DNA of 64,000 bases from Sipunculus nudus (GCA_026874595.1 JAPPUL010000078.1:124001-188000), one strand, 5' to 3'; shown: positions 34,216 to 44,684, counted from the stretch's first letter. Notes: a model not told the origin generated them from the letters alone. A program made the numbers and translations.

Positions 34216-35418
34216 CTATGCTTTTGGAAGTTCGTCTTGAAGTATTTGCCTAAGCTTAGTTATCAAATAATCTATCTCTTCTTTTTTATGTATGCTAGAT
34301 ATAGTAATACGTAATCTAGAAAGGCCATAAGGAACAGTCGGCGGCCTTATTCCTTGTACATAAAGCCCTTTTGATAATAAACTCCTTGCAACTTCCATTG
34401 TCCTTTGCCCAAGTATTATAGGCATTATAGGGCTTCCCACAGTAAAATCTAAAGACAGATGCTCTTTAAAAGAATTTTGTATATATCTTATATTGTTCTT
34501 AAGCGCTTTTATTAAATTAGGATTCTCTTCGATTAAGCATAAACTGTGATATGAATTAAGTACATCTGCAGGCGAGAGGGCTGTTGTATAAATAAAAGGA
34601 CGGGCTTTGTTTATAAGATAATCTATCAAAACCTCTTTAGCACAAACAAATGCTCCGTAACTACCAAGTGCTTTGCTTAATGTCCCCATTATTATACCAT
34701 CAGAATAACTTATCCCCAAAAAACTCTCAATACCCTCTCCCTTAGGCCCCAATACCCCTGTTGAATGCGCTTCATCAAGTATCGGTATAGCATCAAACTC
34801 ACTACATATCTCATATAAATCCTTAAGTGGAACTATGTCTCCATCCATGCTAAATAATGCATCTGTAACTATAAATACGTATCTTGCTTTATGCCTTTCC
34901 TTCTTTAGATAATCCCTTATAAAGTCCATATCACAATGTGGATAAGTTATAAAGTAAGCCCGCGATAAACGACATCCATCCATAATACTTGCATGATTAA
35001 GCTCATCCCCCAGTATCAAATCCTTTAAAGTCGCTAAACTTGATAGTAATGCCAGATTTGCAAGATACCCAGATCCAAAAAGAAGTGCCTTTTCCTTATT
35101 CTTATATTTTGCTATCTTATCCTCAAGTCTTACATGAGCTTTTGTATTGCCTGATATAAGCCTTGAGCCCGTAGAACCACTGCCATATTGTTTTAGCTCC
35201 TTTATTGTTCTGTCAAGTACAACTTCGTTATTTGCAAGACCAAGATAGTCATTTGACGAAAAGCATATATAATTCTCAAGGCCAAGTGCATCTATATTAA
35301 GTTCAATGCCGTTAGTCCGAGGACCTATTTTGTTTTCTTTGTCATTTATCTTTCTATAAAGGTCATATCTTCTTAAACTGTCTAACTTCAAACTTATATA
35401 TTCATAAAAACTCTTCAC
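34216..35418 (-). CDS. 2-amino-3-ketobutyrate CoA ligase / 8-amino-7-oxononanoate synthase family
   Basis: The 400-residue PLP enzyme belongs to the alpha-oxoamine synthases. Visible features are SSNDYLGLANN, GSGSTGSRLISGN, the ELNHASIMDG ring, DEAHSTG (Asp215, His218) and the PLP-lysine Lys249 in GTLSKALGSYG. BioF (biotin), KBL (threonine breakdown) and HemA-like enzymes share this pattern, and I cannot choose between BioF and KBL from sequence; no bio or tdh neighbour is present. It starts with GTG, and its AAGGAT ribosome site is within a 17-bp tandem repeat. Confidence 0.85.
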   Translation of the reverse strand: MKSFYEYISLKLDSLRRYDLYRKINDKENKIGPRTNGIELNIDALGLENYICFSSNDYLGLANNEVVLDRTIKELKQYGSGSTGSRLISGNTKAHVRLEDKIAKYKNKEKALLFGSGYLANLALLSSLATLKDLILGDELNHASIMDGCRLSRAYFITYPHCDMDFIRDYLKKERHKARYVFIVTDALFSMDGDIVPLKDLYEICSEFDAIPILDEAHSTGVLGPKGEGIESFLGISYSDGIIMGTLSKALGSYGAFVCAKEVLIDYLINKARPFIYTTALSPADVLNSYHSLCLIEENPNLIKALKNNIRYIQNSFKEHLSLDFTVGSPIMPIILGQRTMEVARSLLSKGLYVQGIRPPTVPYGLSRLRITISSIHKKEEIDYLITKLRQILQDELPKA

Positions 35419-35419
35419 A

Positions 35420-35470
35420 ATGAAATCCTTATACTAATGAAATCCTTATACTAATGAAATCCTTATACTA
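35420..35470. repeat. 17-bp tandem repeat carrying the ribosome site of the PLP gene
   Basis: Three perfect copies of ATGAAATCCTTATACTA; read on the minus strand each contains AAGGATTTCAT, and the copy next to the GTG supplies the ribosome site. Confidence 0.92.
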
Positions 35471-35625
35471 AGGAACGTAATACGTACTAAGAAGTTCCTT
35501 ATCCGCAAATTAACTAACTAACATTCTATCTTATTATATTATTATATAAAATACCTTATTAATATAAGCGTGTAAGTATGTGTTTTATGGACATATTATT
35601 AAAAAAAGAAAGGACTTGTAAATAA

Positions 35626-37200
35626 ATGTTTTGGATAGATAAAATAGAAAGCGAACTTGGACAAAACGAAGTAATAAACGATTCTAAAACGCCATCCGGG
35701 CGCGTACATATAGGCTCCTTACGAGGAGTTGTTATCCACGATGCCATATACAAAGCTTTAAAACGCAATGATAAAAATCCAACATTCTACTATGGAGTTG
35801 ATGATTATGATCCTGTTGATGAGCTTCCTTTTGGGATTGACGATAAGTGGAAGGAGTATATGGGCAAACCACTTTGTCATGTGCCCTCGCCTGATGAGTC
35901 TTTTAAGGGTAGTTTTGCAGAGTATTATATGAGTGAGTTTGCCGAGGTATATAATTCTCTTGGGATATATCCAACTATGTATAGGATGAGCGAGTTTTAT
36001 AAAAGCGGGAAGATGAATGAGACTATAGAAATACTACTTAATAACGAAGCTAGAATTAAAGAGATATATTACAAAGTAAGTGGTTCAAAAAAGCGTTTTG
36101 ATTGGCATCCTTTACAAGTTATATGCGAGGAGTGTGGAAAGATAGGAACGACGCTTGTAAGCAATTTTGACGGTAAGGAAGTGGAATACACATGTGAGAA
36201 GTCGTTAGTTAAATGGGCAGTTGGATGTGGCTATAAAGGTAAGACAAGTCCATTTGACGGGGGTGCTAAATTACCTTGGAAACTTGAATGGGTTGGCAAA
36301 TGGAATATTCTAAAGGTTAGTGTAGAAGGTGCGGGTAAAGATCACAGTTCAAAGGGCGGCTCAAGAGATGTGTCAAGTGCAATATACAAAGAACTTTTTA
36401 ATAAAAAGGCGCCTTATAACATACCCTATGAGTTTTTTCTTACTGGCAAAAAGAAAATGAGTTCATCAAAAGGGATAGGGTCAAGTAGTAAGGAGATATC
36501 TTATCTACTGCCTCCTGAGCTACTTATCTTTCTAATGATAAGATATAGTCCTACATCGATAATAGATTTTGCTCCAGAAGGAGATACCATACCAAGATTA
36601 TTTGATGAGTATGACAGGTTGGGTAATGTATTTTTTGACAATGATTCTGAAAAAGAAGAGCTTGTTAAGGCCTTTGAATATGCCCAAATAAACGACGTTA
36701 AAAAGAGTTTGAAAAAGAGTTTTTATCCTAGATTTTCAACAATAGCAACACTAGTTCAAATTCCTGGAGTGGATGTAAAATCAAAAGTGTGTAAGATGAA
36801 AGGAGAAGCTTTATCAGAAGAAGATATATCGACGGTAGAAGTTAGGATAAAGTATTCAAAACGCTGGCTTTCAAAGTGTGCAGGGGAGCATCATATATTC
36901 TCTTTAAAAGAGAGAGTTAGTAAAGAGCTTAAAGAGGAATTAAATGCTCAAAGCAAATTATTTATAAAGGCAGTGTTAGAAATATTTGAAAGGGAGAATT
37001 TAAGTGCAGAAGAGATACATCAGGGGGTATATGAGGCAACCCAAAAAGTTGGGCTTAAGGCAAGTGAGGGGTTTAAAATTATATACATGTTATTTATTGG
37101 TAAAAAGCAAGGGCCACGTATAGGTACTCTATTATCAGGCCTTGATTATCCGTTTATCCGTAATAGATTTAAAGAAGCTTTAAAGCTAAACAGTTTATAA
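35626..37200 (+). CDS. lysS: Class I lysyl-tRNA synthetase
   Basis: The 524-residue protein charges tRNA-Lys. It is the class I (archaeal/spirochaete) type, with Rossmann signatures HIGS (28-31) and KMSSS (about 278-282, KKMSSSKG). The class II LysRS used by most bacteria is unrelated. This form is characteristic of spirochaetes, alpha-proteobacteria and archaea, so it is a useful taxonomic hint. Length is normal. Its stop abuts the next ATG, indicating an operon. Confidence 0.95.
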   Translation: MFWIDKIESELGQNEVINDSKTPSGRVHIGSLRGVVIHDAIYKALKRNDKNPTFYYGVDDYDPVDELPFGIDDKWKEYMGKPLCHVPSPDESFKGSFAEYYMSEFAEVYNSLGIYPTMYRMSEFYKSGKMNETIEILLNNEARIKEIYYKVSGSKKRFDWHPLQVICEECGKIGTTLVSNFDGKEVEYTCEKSLVKWAVGCGYKGKTSPFDGGAKLPWKLEWVGKWNILKVSVEGAGKDHSSKGGSRDVSSAIYKELFNKKAPYNIPYEFFLTGKKKMSSSKGIGSSSKEISYLLPPELLIFLMIRYSPTSIIDFAPEGDTIPRLFDEYDRLGNVFFDNDSEKEELVKAFEYAQINDVKKSLKKSFYPRFSTIATLVQIPGVDVKSKVCKMKGEALSEEDISTVEVRIKYSKRWLSKCAGEHHIFSLKERVSKELKEELNAQSKLFIKAVLEIFERENLSAEEIHQGVYEATQKVGLKASEGFKIIYMLFIGKKQGPRIGTLLSGLDYPFIRNRFKEALKLNSL

Positions 37201-38637
37201 ATGAGAGAAAGATTTATTCTAATAAGATACATTACAAGAGAAATAATCCCAAACTATTTGATAGGACTTGGGTTTTTAACGTCAGTAATACTTATAGGAC
37301 ATCTTTTTTATGTAATAAAAATTTCTGTAGAACATGGGGCATCCGTAATAAAGGCTTTAGCTCTTTTGGTTTTATACTTACCTCTAATACTACAAATAAC
37401 ACTACCCATAGCAGTTGTAATAGCTGCATTACTTGCAATAGGCAGATTATCTGATGATAGTGAAATAACTGCAATGAGGTCTTGTGGAGTAAGTTTATTA
37501 AAGATATTTTTACCCGTTGTAACATTTGGAGTATTTATAAGTGCCTTTTCTTTATTCTTTTATGAATACATATATCCGCCTGGGGTAAAGGAATACATAA
37601 AATCAAAAATAGAGATATATTATGAAAATCCAACCTCAGAGCTTGCAAAGAATAATTCCTATAATACAATCGATAACATAAGTATAACTGTTGACCGCGT
37701 AGACCCAAAAACTCAGGAATTGCAAAACGTAAGAATAAATTATAATACGGAGGATAGAATAATATTTGCTCCCAAAGGTATGATACTTTCAAAAGATCAT
37801 AAATACAATGTTTTCCCATTAATACTTTATAATTCAGTAAGTCAACCTTTAAATACAACAGATGTCAAAAAGAAGAAAGCCTCATTTGATGAGCAATTTA
37901 TAACTCAACAAACGATATATATTCCAGATCAAGAATATCCTTCAGAGATACCCGGCGGACATTTATTATGGAGTTTAACAGAATTCGTACAAGAGATAGA
38001 GTCTAAAAAGGCATACTATACAATGAGCACTCTAGATAAAATGCACTCAATAGCTATATTGAAGGTCAACAAAATCAAAATAGACCAAGATTATAAAGAC
38101 TTCAATAAGCAAACAAAAGAGGCTTATACGAAAAGTGAAAGTTATAAAAAGCAACAATTAAAGCACAGAAGAGCACGTAAGAAAATAAATATAAAAATTA
38201 AACGTTATATAAAACAAGTACAAAAGAGCATGCTAAGCAATAGCACAAAAGACAATATAGCATATGAAGAGTTCTTATTTAACAGGAAGTTATGTCTTAC
38301 TGCAATGGCCTGTGCTTTTGCGATACTTGGCGGCCCTTTAGGTATTTTTTCTAAACGAGCTGGGAAAACGTTTGGACTTGGAATTAGCATAATAGTAATA
38401 TTGCTATTTTTTGTAATAGTCTTTGTAGCAGAATCTTTATTTAAACAGAATATACTCTCTTCGTTTACGGCTGGTTGGCTACCAGCGCTTATAATATATC
38501 CTCTAGGATGCATATTATTTGCTTTGAAGCTAAGTGGACGAGACAGTATTAAAGATACTATAATAGAAGTTTACATTAGGTTGAACATATTTTTTAAAAA
38601 AGTAACAAACAAAACAAAAATACTTAATAACAAATAA
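37201..38637 (+). CDS. LptF/LptG-family permease (YjgP/YjgQ)
   Basis: The 478-residue protein has N-terminal membrane helices (about 15-35, 55-75, 95-120), a large extracytoplasmic beta-jellyroll-like domain, and three C-terminal helices (about 350-460). This is the LptF/LptG plan, the inner-membrane permease that extracts lipopolysaccharide for export with LptB. RYITREIIPNYLIGLGF at the start fits. A Lys-rich segment near 310-340 is unusual. It begins directly after the lysS stop. Confidence 0.82.
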   Translation: MRERFILIRYITREIIPNYLIGLGFLTSVILIGHLFYVIKISVEHGASVIKALALLVLYLPLILQITLPIAVVIAALLAIGRLSDDSEITAMRSCGVSLLKIFLPVVTFGVFISAFSLFFYEYIYPPGVKEYIKSKIEIYYENPTSELAKNNSYNTIDNISITVDRVDPKTQELQNVRINYNTEDRIIFAPKGMILSKDHKYNVFPLILYNSVSQPLNTTDVKKKKASFDEQFITQQTIYIPDQEYPSEIPGGHLLWSLTEFVQEIESKKAYYTMSTLDKMHSIAILKVNKIKIDQDYKDFNKQTKEAYTKSESYKKQQLKHRRARKKINIKIKRYIKQVQKSMLSNSTKDNIAYEEFLFNRKLCLTAMACAFAILGGPLGIFSKRAGKTFGLGISIIVILLFFVIVFVAESLFKQNILSSFTAGWLPALIIYPLGCILFALKLSGRDSIKDTIIEVYIRLNIFFKKVTNKTKILNNK

Positions 38638-38664
38638 ATGTAGATATTAATGTAGATATTAATG
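38638..38664. repeat. 12-bp tandem repeat
   Basis: Two and a half copies of ATGTAGATATTA directly after the lptF-like stop. Confidence 0.85.
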
Positions 38665-38685
38665 TAGCGGTTATCATAAAAATGT

Positions 38686-39243
38686 TTATATGCCAAGCTT
38701 ATCTAACAAGTTATTATATCGAATATAAATAGAGGACATAGTAAATTCTCTAATAACGTCATCAGGCAAATTAATAAATAAATCATCTAAAGTTTTAAAT
38801 ACACTTCTTAAATTATCTAACTCTTCATTAGATAGGCTAAGAGCTGAGTCTTTAGAATTGTAATCGCTAGTATCAACCTCCTTAAAGTCACTATCTTTAA
38901 TAGGCTCTAATGAAGTATCATAAGCTTTTGAATCTGAGTTATGGCCATCATCTTCATAATTGAACAAATTAAGAGAGTCAAGACTATCTAATTCTGAAGA
39001 AGGATTATCTTTATTATAAGACTTTGAATAGAGAAGCTCATCATGATCGATGGGAGCAAAGTCAAAATCTATAAAAGGAGTTTGTGCTTTATCTTTTAAA
39101 CTATCACTATGCCCTTCTTCTATACTTTCTATACTCGGATTATCATCTTTATGAGGGGCTTTGTTTATGTCATAGTTTTTATGTGCCAATGCATTCCTTT
39201 TTTCACAAGAGCTTAAAACAAAAGTTTTAAATATTTCTTTCAT
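38686..39243 (-). CDS. Hypothetical acidic protein
   Basis: I do not recognise this 185-residue protein. It is strongly acidic and Ser/Asp/Asn-rich (DDNPSIESIEEGHSDS, LDSLDSLNLFNYEDDGHNSD), probably disordered, with a more structured C-terminal 50 residues (NEELDNLRSVFKTLDDLFI) and no signal peptide. It lies convergent with the lptF-like gene and divergent from cca. Confidence 0.5.
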   Translation of the reverse strand: MKEIFKTFVLSSCEKRNALAHKNYDINKAPHKDDNPSIESIEEGHSDSLKDKAQTPFIDFDFAPIDHDELLYSKSYNKDNPSSELDSLDSLNLFNYEDDGHNSDSKAYDTSLEPIKDSDFKEVDTSDYNSKDSALSLSNEELDNLRSVFKTLDDLFINLPDDVIREFTMSSIYIRYNNLLDKLGI

Positions 39244-39402
39244 AAGAACATTTCTTTAATAAGATTAATATATTAACACATAAATATTATAGTAAAAACA
39301 CTATAAATTTAGTAAAAACAGATAATAAATTAAAATACTATATTACTATTGCAATGACAATATATTGCATATAAAATAAGTTAAACAAATAACCAAAAGA
39401 AT

Positions 39403-40635
39403 ATGGAGCAAATAGAGCATAAAGCAATAAAAATAGTAAAAAAGTTACAAGATAGTGGTTATGAGGCCTATTTTGCAGGAGGCTGCGTACGGGACAAACT
39501 GCTTGGTAAGAGCTATAAAGATATAGATATTGCAACGAGTGCACGTCCAGATGCTATAAAAAGGTTATTTAAATATACAATAGAAGTTGGGATACAGTTT
39601 GGGGTTGTAATAGTAGTTATATCAGGGCGTCATTATGAAGTTGCAACCTTCCGTCGAGATGGCAAATATTACGATGGACGACGTCCTTCAAAGATCTATC
39701 CATCAAACGCAAAAGAAGATGTATTAAGGCGAGATTTTACAATAAACGGTATGCTCTACGACCCAATAGAAGACAGACTGCTTGACTTTGTAGGAGGGTA
39801 TAAATCACTTGAAAATAAAGAAATAAAGTGCATAGGAGACCCAATAAAACGCTTTACAGATGACAAATTGCGCTTACTTCGAGCAATACGCTTTGCAACG
39901 CTGCTAAACTACGAAATAGAAGATAAGACATGGGCTACTATAATATTGCTTTCAAAAGAAATAAAAGTAGTAAGCAAAGAGAGAATACGCGATGAACTTA
40001 TAAAGCTGCTCACATGCGAAAATGCAGATAAAGGGGTCCAACTACTTGCAAAATCAGGTTTACTAAAAAAGCTAATACCAAATATATACGAGCTAGAAAA
40101 TAAAGAAGAGGCGATAGAATATACAATAAAAGTACTAAAGGAGTTAAATAAGGAATCATTTGAGCAAGTATTTGCGTGCTTGCTATATAAGGTATATGAA
40201 AGATTTGGCAAAGATTATATTTTAAATATTACTAAAGGCTTAAAACTTACAAATAAAGAGCAACAATATATTTATAATGTACTTGGCTATATTGATGAGA
40301 TAGACTCTATAAAGGAACTTCTCATAAGCAAATTGAAACGACTTATAAGAAGAGAATATTTTATATGTGCTCTTGAGTTGTATAGAGCTTTAAAGGTGGT
40401 TATGGGGGATGATTTAAGTAGTTATAGATATGCAAAGCTTAAACTTAAAGAGTATAATCGTAAAGAGGATTTATATCCTGAGCATGTAATAGATGGGAAA
40501 GAACTTATAAAACTTGGATTTAGACCAAGTCCTCTTTTTAAAAATATATTGTATGAGATAGAAGACATGCAATTATCGGGCATTATAAAGAGTAAAGAAG
40601 AAGCTTTATTATATCTAAGAAGAAGTTTAAGTTAA
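39403..40635 (+). CDS. cca: CCA-adding tRNA nucleotidyltransferase / poly(A) polymerase
   Basis: The 410-residue class II nucleotidyltransferase has the signature FAGGCVRDKLLG (24-35), catalytic KDIDIATSA with Asp40 and Asp42, RRDGKYYDGRRPS and RRDFTINGM. It adds or repairs the 3' CCA of tRNAs; both tRNAs in this window lack an encoded CCA. The length fits a CCA enzyme or a bacterial poly(A) polymerase; CCA is more likely. No ribosome site is evident. Confidence 0.93.
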   Translation: MEQIEHKAIKIVKKLQDSGYEAYFAGGCVRDKLLGKSYKDIDIATSARPDAIKRLFKYTIEVGIQFGVVIVVISGRHYEVATFRRDGKYYDGRRPSKIYPSNAKEDVLRRDFTINGMLYDPIEDRLLDFVGGYKSLENKEIKCIGDPIKRFTDDKLRLLRAIRFATLLNYEIEDKTWATIILLSKEIKVVSKERIRDELIKLLTCENADKGVQLLAKSGLLKKLIPNIYELENKEEAIEYTIKVLKELNKESFEQVFACLLYKVYERFGKDYILNITKGLKLTNKEQQYIYNVLGYIDEIDSIKELLISKLKRLIRREYFICALELYRALKVVMGDDLSSYRYAKLKLKEYNRKEDLYPEHVIDGKELIKLGFRPSPLFKNILYEIEDMQLSGIIKSKEEALLYLRRSLS

Positions 40636-40739
40636 AATAGTTATTAAAGAAGTTATTATATTAAGTACTTAAGATTTAAAATAATGTTTAGAAACTTATC
40701 AAGGTTATATGGAAGTATCAAAAAAAGGTTAAAAAGAGT

Positions 40740-41539
40740 ATGAAAAACGAAATAAAGATAGGAATTACTTTCTTACTTTCGCTTATCAGTTTATTTATAG
40801 CAATATTCTTCATAAAGGATATAAGTTTTGAGAGGGAAGGCAAACATTATGTAGTACGTTTTGATTTTCTTGATAATTTACTTGAAGGAGGACATGTAAA
40901 GCTATTTGGGGGATACGGATAGGAACGGTATTAGATTTATACCACAATGTAGATAAAGCCGAGGCAAAGATAATAATCTACGATGAAACAATAAACGAGT
41001 TAATAAAGTCCAAAAAGCCTAAATTCAAGGTAAACAGTGCAAGCCTTTTAGGAGAAAAGTATCTATCAATATCTTTTGATTCTCAAACCTATAAAAAAAG
41101 AGAAACGACAAAGTTAGCAGATGGAAAGGAAATTCCTCTCTTTCACGCAGAAAGTACTCAGAATATAAATTCAATAATAAACAAATTAGACAAAGCTATG
41201 GATAAAATAGATAAAGGAATAATCGAAGATCTGGGTGTAATCTTAAAGGAGATAAGGACTCATTTACAAAGTAAAGAAATGCAAAGCGCCATCACAAATT
41301 TATATGAATCGTCAGACAAGCTAAATAATGTGTTACTAAATACTAATAAACTTGTTAAAACAATAAACACTATAGCAAAAGATATAGATGATGTAAATAA
41401 ACCTATAGGGCGAATATTAAAAGATGAAGAAATGGCCAAGGATTTAAAACAAATAATAAGCAATATAGAGAAAATTACAAATGAACTAAAAACTCATCCT
41501 CTATTAAAAAACCAAGCCGGTAAACAAGGCCCATATTAA
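40740..41539 (+). pseudogene. MCE/MlaD-type gene with a frameshift
   Basis: The first frame encodes a membrane helix and MCE start (EIKIGITFLLSLISLFIAI, then VRFDFLDNLLEGGHVKLFGG), ending at a TAG near 40919. Beyond it the +1 frame continues without a stop: IRIGTVLDLYHNVDKAEAKI, LLGEKYLSISFDSQTYKKR, and on to 41539. Adding one G to the run at 40908-40912 restores a 266-residue protein with the family sequence FGG-IRIGTV. MCE proteins carry lipids between inner and outer membranes with an MlaFE-like transporter. Either a true frameshift or a sequence error is possible. A possible 19-codon leader overlaps the ATG at 40740. Confidence 0.75.
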
Positions 41540-41565
41540 ACATTAAAAGCTAAGCCGATTTTTTA

Positions 41566-42896
41566 TTACAAATAATAAGAGGCTCCTCTTTTTTTTTCTA
41601 TCACCTCTTTTGTAATGACTACCTTCTTAGCTTCAGAAGAAGGTATCTCATACATTAATTCAAGCATAACATCTTCTAATATAAACTTAAGACCACGTGC
41701 ACCCGTCTTTTGATTTAAAGCCTGTTCTCCTATCGTATCAAGAGCCTCGTCTGTAAACTCAAGTTCAACCCCTTCCATCTCAAAAATCTTCTTATACTGC
41801 TTTATTAACGCATTCTTCGGCTCCGTCAATATTCGCACCAAGGCCTTCCTATCTAAATTATCAAGCGACGTTACAGAAGGTAAGCGTCCTATAAACTCAG
41901 GGATCAAGCCATATTTTACCAAATCGTCAGGCACTACATACTTTAATATACTAGCTGAATTACTCCCTTTATTCGTTCCTCGATACCTACCTTTACCCTT
42001 GAGTTCCTTGTCAGTACCACTTACAAAGCCTACCGTATTCCTTCCTAAACGAGATTGAATTATCTTATCAAGCCCTATAAATGCCCCCCCCACTATAAAT
42101 AGTATATTTGTTGTATCTATCTTTAACAATTCTTGGTGCGGATGCTTCTCCTCCATGAGGCGGTACTGATGCTACTGTTCCCTCTATTATCTTTAATAAT
42201 GCTTGTTGTACTCCTTCGCCAGATACATCTCGGGTTATTGAGGCGTTTTCCGTCTTCCTCCCTATCTTGTCTATCTCATCTATATAGATTATCCCACCTC
42301 TGCATCTGCTACTGCTTCCTTTATATCAGCCCCCTCTCCCTTACTTGCGTTTTGGATCAACTTTAATAATATATTCTCAACATCCTCTCCTACATATCCT
42401 GCCTCTGTTAAAGTCGTTGCATCTACCATCGCAAATGGTACATCTAATATCTTTGCCAAGGTCCGGGCTAGCAAAGTCTTTCCTGTGCCTGTATTCCCTA
42501 TTAACAATATATTGCTTTTCTCAAGCAAAACTTCATCCTTATCTATCTTCCCTATAAGCCCTTCTTTACTAGGTTCCTTTGTTTTCTCCTGTTTTAACAA
42601 TATCCTTTTGAAATGATTATATACTGCTACAGATAAAATCTTCTTAGCCTCATCTTGCAATATAACATATTCATCTAATATCGATTTTATTGCTTTAGGT
42701 TTCTTTATATCCCCTCTTCTATCTCTTTTCTCCCTTTGCTACTGTTCTCTATTATTATATCTCTACAAGCTTCAACACACCCATCACATATAAATACCCC
42801 ATAGCCTGCTATCAATTTGTCTACTTTCTCTTGACTACGTCCACAAAATGAACATTGTGCCTCATAATCCGATTTAAACCCATCACCCTTTTTCAT
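41566..42896 (-). pseudogene. clpX: clpX with three apparent frameshifts
   Basis: Three frames together make a normal-length ClpX, the AAA+ unfoldase for ClpP. 42705-42896 holds the zinc finger (Cys-x2-Cys...CDGCVE). 42289-42714 holds the ILDEYVI block, the AVYNHFKR helix and Walker [11 protein letters not shown]. 42151-42295 has Walker [13 protein letters not shown]. 41566-42156 holds [17 protein letters not shown], sensor 2 (KTGARGL) and LTEPKNALI. Frame changes fall at a C4 run 42711-42714 (one G needed on the coding strand), a C3 run 42293-42295 (one G needed) and about 42145-42156 (two bases missing or one extra). Intact clpP lies upstream. As written, the gene cannot make full ClpX. Confidence 0.85.
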
Positions 42897-42970
42897 ATCT
42901 TCTCCTAGCCTATACTACTTTATGTTAAAGCCCTTCTTTTTTTATCTGTTCTTTTTTTGTTTTAATTAGA

Positions 42971-43594
42971 TCACTTCTTTATCGCTGCTGCCTCAAGATC
43001 ACTCGTATCCTCAGACCTTTCTATTACTGTGTCTATTATCCCATATTCTTGAGACTCACGCGCACTCATGAAAAAATCTCTGTCTGTATCTCTTTCTATC
43101 GTTTCAAGACTATTGCCTGTGTGGCGTATCAATATCTCGTTTATTATATTCCTTATCCGTATAAGCTCGTTTGCCTGGATTTCTATATCTGTGGCTTGTC
43201 CCGTTGCCCCGCCAAGTGGCTGATGAATCATTATCCTTGAGTGCGGCAAAGAATATCTTTTACCCTTTGCACCACTTGCTAAAAGTAATGCTCCCATACT
43301 ACTTGCCTCCCCTATACATATTGTTTGGACATCCGGCTTTACATATTGTATTGTATCATATATTGCAAGACCTCCTGTTACTGACCCTCCTGGCGTATTT
43401 ATATACAAATATATGTCCTTATCAGGATCATCTGCTTCTAAAAACAACAATTGTCCTACCACTATATTTGCTGTTACCTCATTTATAAATGATTGAATAA
43501 ATACTATCCTATCCTTTAATAGTCTTGAATATAAATCAAAATATCTTTCGCCTCGACTCGATTGCTCATGGACTGTTGGTACATATACTGACAT
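42971..43594 (-). CDS. clpP: ATP-dependent Clp protease proteolytic subunit
   Basis: The 207-residue protein is the ClpP serine protease. The triad is intact: Ser99 in GEASSMGA, His124 in [10 protein letters not shown] and Asp173 in [12 protein letters not shown]. The N-terminal [16 protein letters not shown] axial-loop region is present. Gene order clpP-clpX is standard, and it is intact although clpX just downstream is frameshifted. Confidence 0.96.
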   Translation of the reverse strand: MSVYVPTVHEQSSRGERYFDLYSRLLKDRIVFIQSFINEVTANIVVGQLLFLEADDPDKDIYLYINTPGGSVTGGLAIYDTIQYVKPDVQTICIGEASSMGALLLASGAKGKRYSLPHSRIMIHQPLGGATGQATDIEIQANELIRIRNIINEILIRHTGNSLETIERDTDRDFFMSARESQEYGIIDTVIERSEDTSDLEAAAIKK

Positions 43595-43732
43595 CTATTC
43601 TCCTTACTATTCTATTTACTTTTAATTGTTTAGTATAACTAGCTTTTATAATATTCTTTAGCATAAACTTGTTTACAAGATAATAATTATTACTCATAAT
43701 TCAAGACCTCTTTTATTCTCATAATTACTTTT

Positions 43733-44665
43733 TTAAAAAACTGCCTCCAGTTGTTTATACTTCATAATATATTCTTCGTAGCTCCTTCCATTAAGTCTTT
43801 CCTCTCCTTTGCTTTTGGATAGTATATAACGTCTAAGTCCAAAATATAGCGCGCTTAGCTTAATCCACTCCCATAATACTATATCTTCATAATTTATACG
43901 CTTTCTTGCGCTCATATTATAACCATACATTAATTCCATATACAAATCATCTCTTATCCCTTTACTATCCATGCACCAACTCAATACCACCACCCCTATG
44001 TCAAAGTATATCGGCCCATATGCATATCCTCCAAAATCTAGTACCTTATATAGTTTATTCCCTACAAAATATGTATTATCCGGGAATAAATCTCCATGCA
44101 AAAATACTCTCTTCCCTAAACCATCTTTCTCTTCTAATAGCATAAACTTATGGCGCAATATACATCCTACCTCTACTTCTAAAGCTGCCTCCATCCCTCC
44201 CCACCTCTTAAACACCTCTTCATTCATTTTATAAAAACTCTTTTCTAATCCCTCCCCCTTTATACCTTCACGCAACTCCTTCGAAAATAATTCGACTTCT
44301 ACTCTGTGTAATCTACCAAGAAATTTTCCCACCTCTCTTATTATCTCTTTATCTATTCTCTTCGGATATTCTCCCTCTACATACTCAAATATTACCAGAG
44401 GTTTCTCGTTTATCCGCAATACCCCATGCCCTATGTCGCATACCACTTCATAACCATTACTTCGCAAGTATCTTAACACCTCAAGTTCATAACTTACTTT
44501 CTCATGACTTTCTCGCTCGTATAGTTTTATGAAATATTTAACCCCATCACACCCTACCCCTACATAGCTCCTTGCCGATATCCCTAAACCTCTTAGCTCC
44601 TTTAGCATTTTTACTTCAAGACCGCATACCTTGCTTATCCCTTCCTTTACCAATTCTAATAGCAT
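43733..44665 (-). CDS. APH-family kinase, possibly type II homoserine kinase
   Basis: The 310-residue protein has the aminoglycoside-phosphotransferase fold, with FLHGDLFPDNTYF (about 188-200) and VLDFGGYAYGPIYFDIG, and YFIKLY as the lysine strand. The DLFPDN and FDIGVVVLSWC blocks resemble the APH-type homoserine kinases (ThrB of some proteobacteria) more than antibiotic-resistance kinases, but no threonine gene is adjacent. Choline or methylthioribose kinase-like activity is an alternative. Confidence 0.55.
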   Translation of the reverse strand: MLLELVKEGISKVCGLEVKMLKELRGLGISARSYVGVGCDGVKYFIKLYERESHEKVSYELEVLRYLRSNGYEVVCDIGHGVLRINEKPLVIFEYVEGEYPKRIDKEIIREVGKFLGRLHRVEVELFSKELREGIKGEGLEKSFYKMNEEVFKRWGGMEAALEVEVGCILRHKFMLLEEKDGLGKRVFLHGDLFPDNTYFVGNKLYKVLDFGGYAYGPIYFDIGVVVLSWCMDSKGIRDDLYMELMYGYNMSARKRINYEDIVLWEWIKLSALYFGLRRYILSKSKGEERLNGRSYEEYIMKYKQLEAVF

Positions 44666-44684
44666 TAATACTTTTATATCCTTA

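Noticed and set aside
40684-40740. 19-codon leader ORF before the MCE gene
   Set aside because: It overlaps the ATG as a possible coupling leader, but is too short and unsupported to call.
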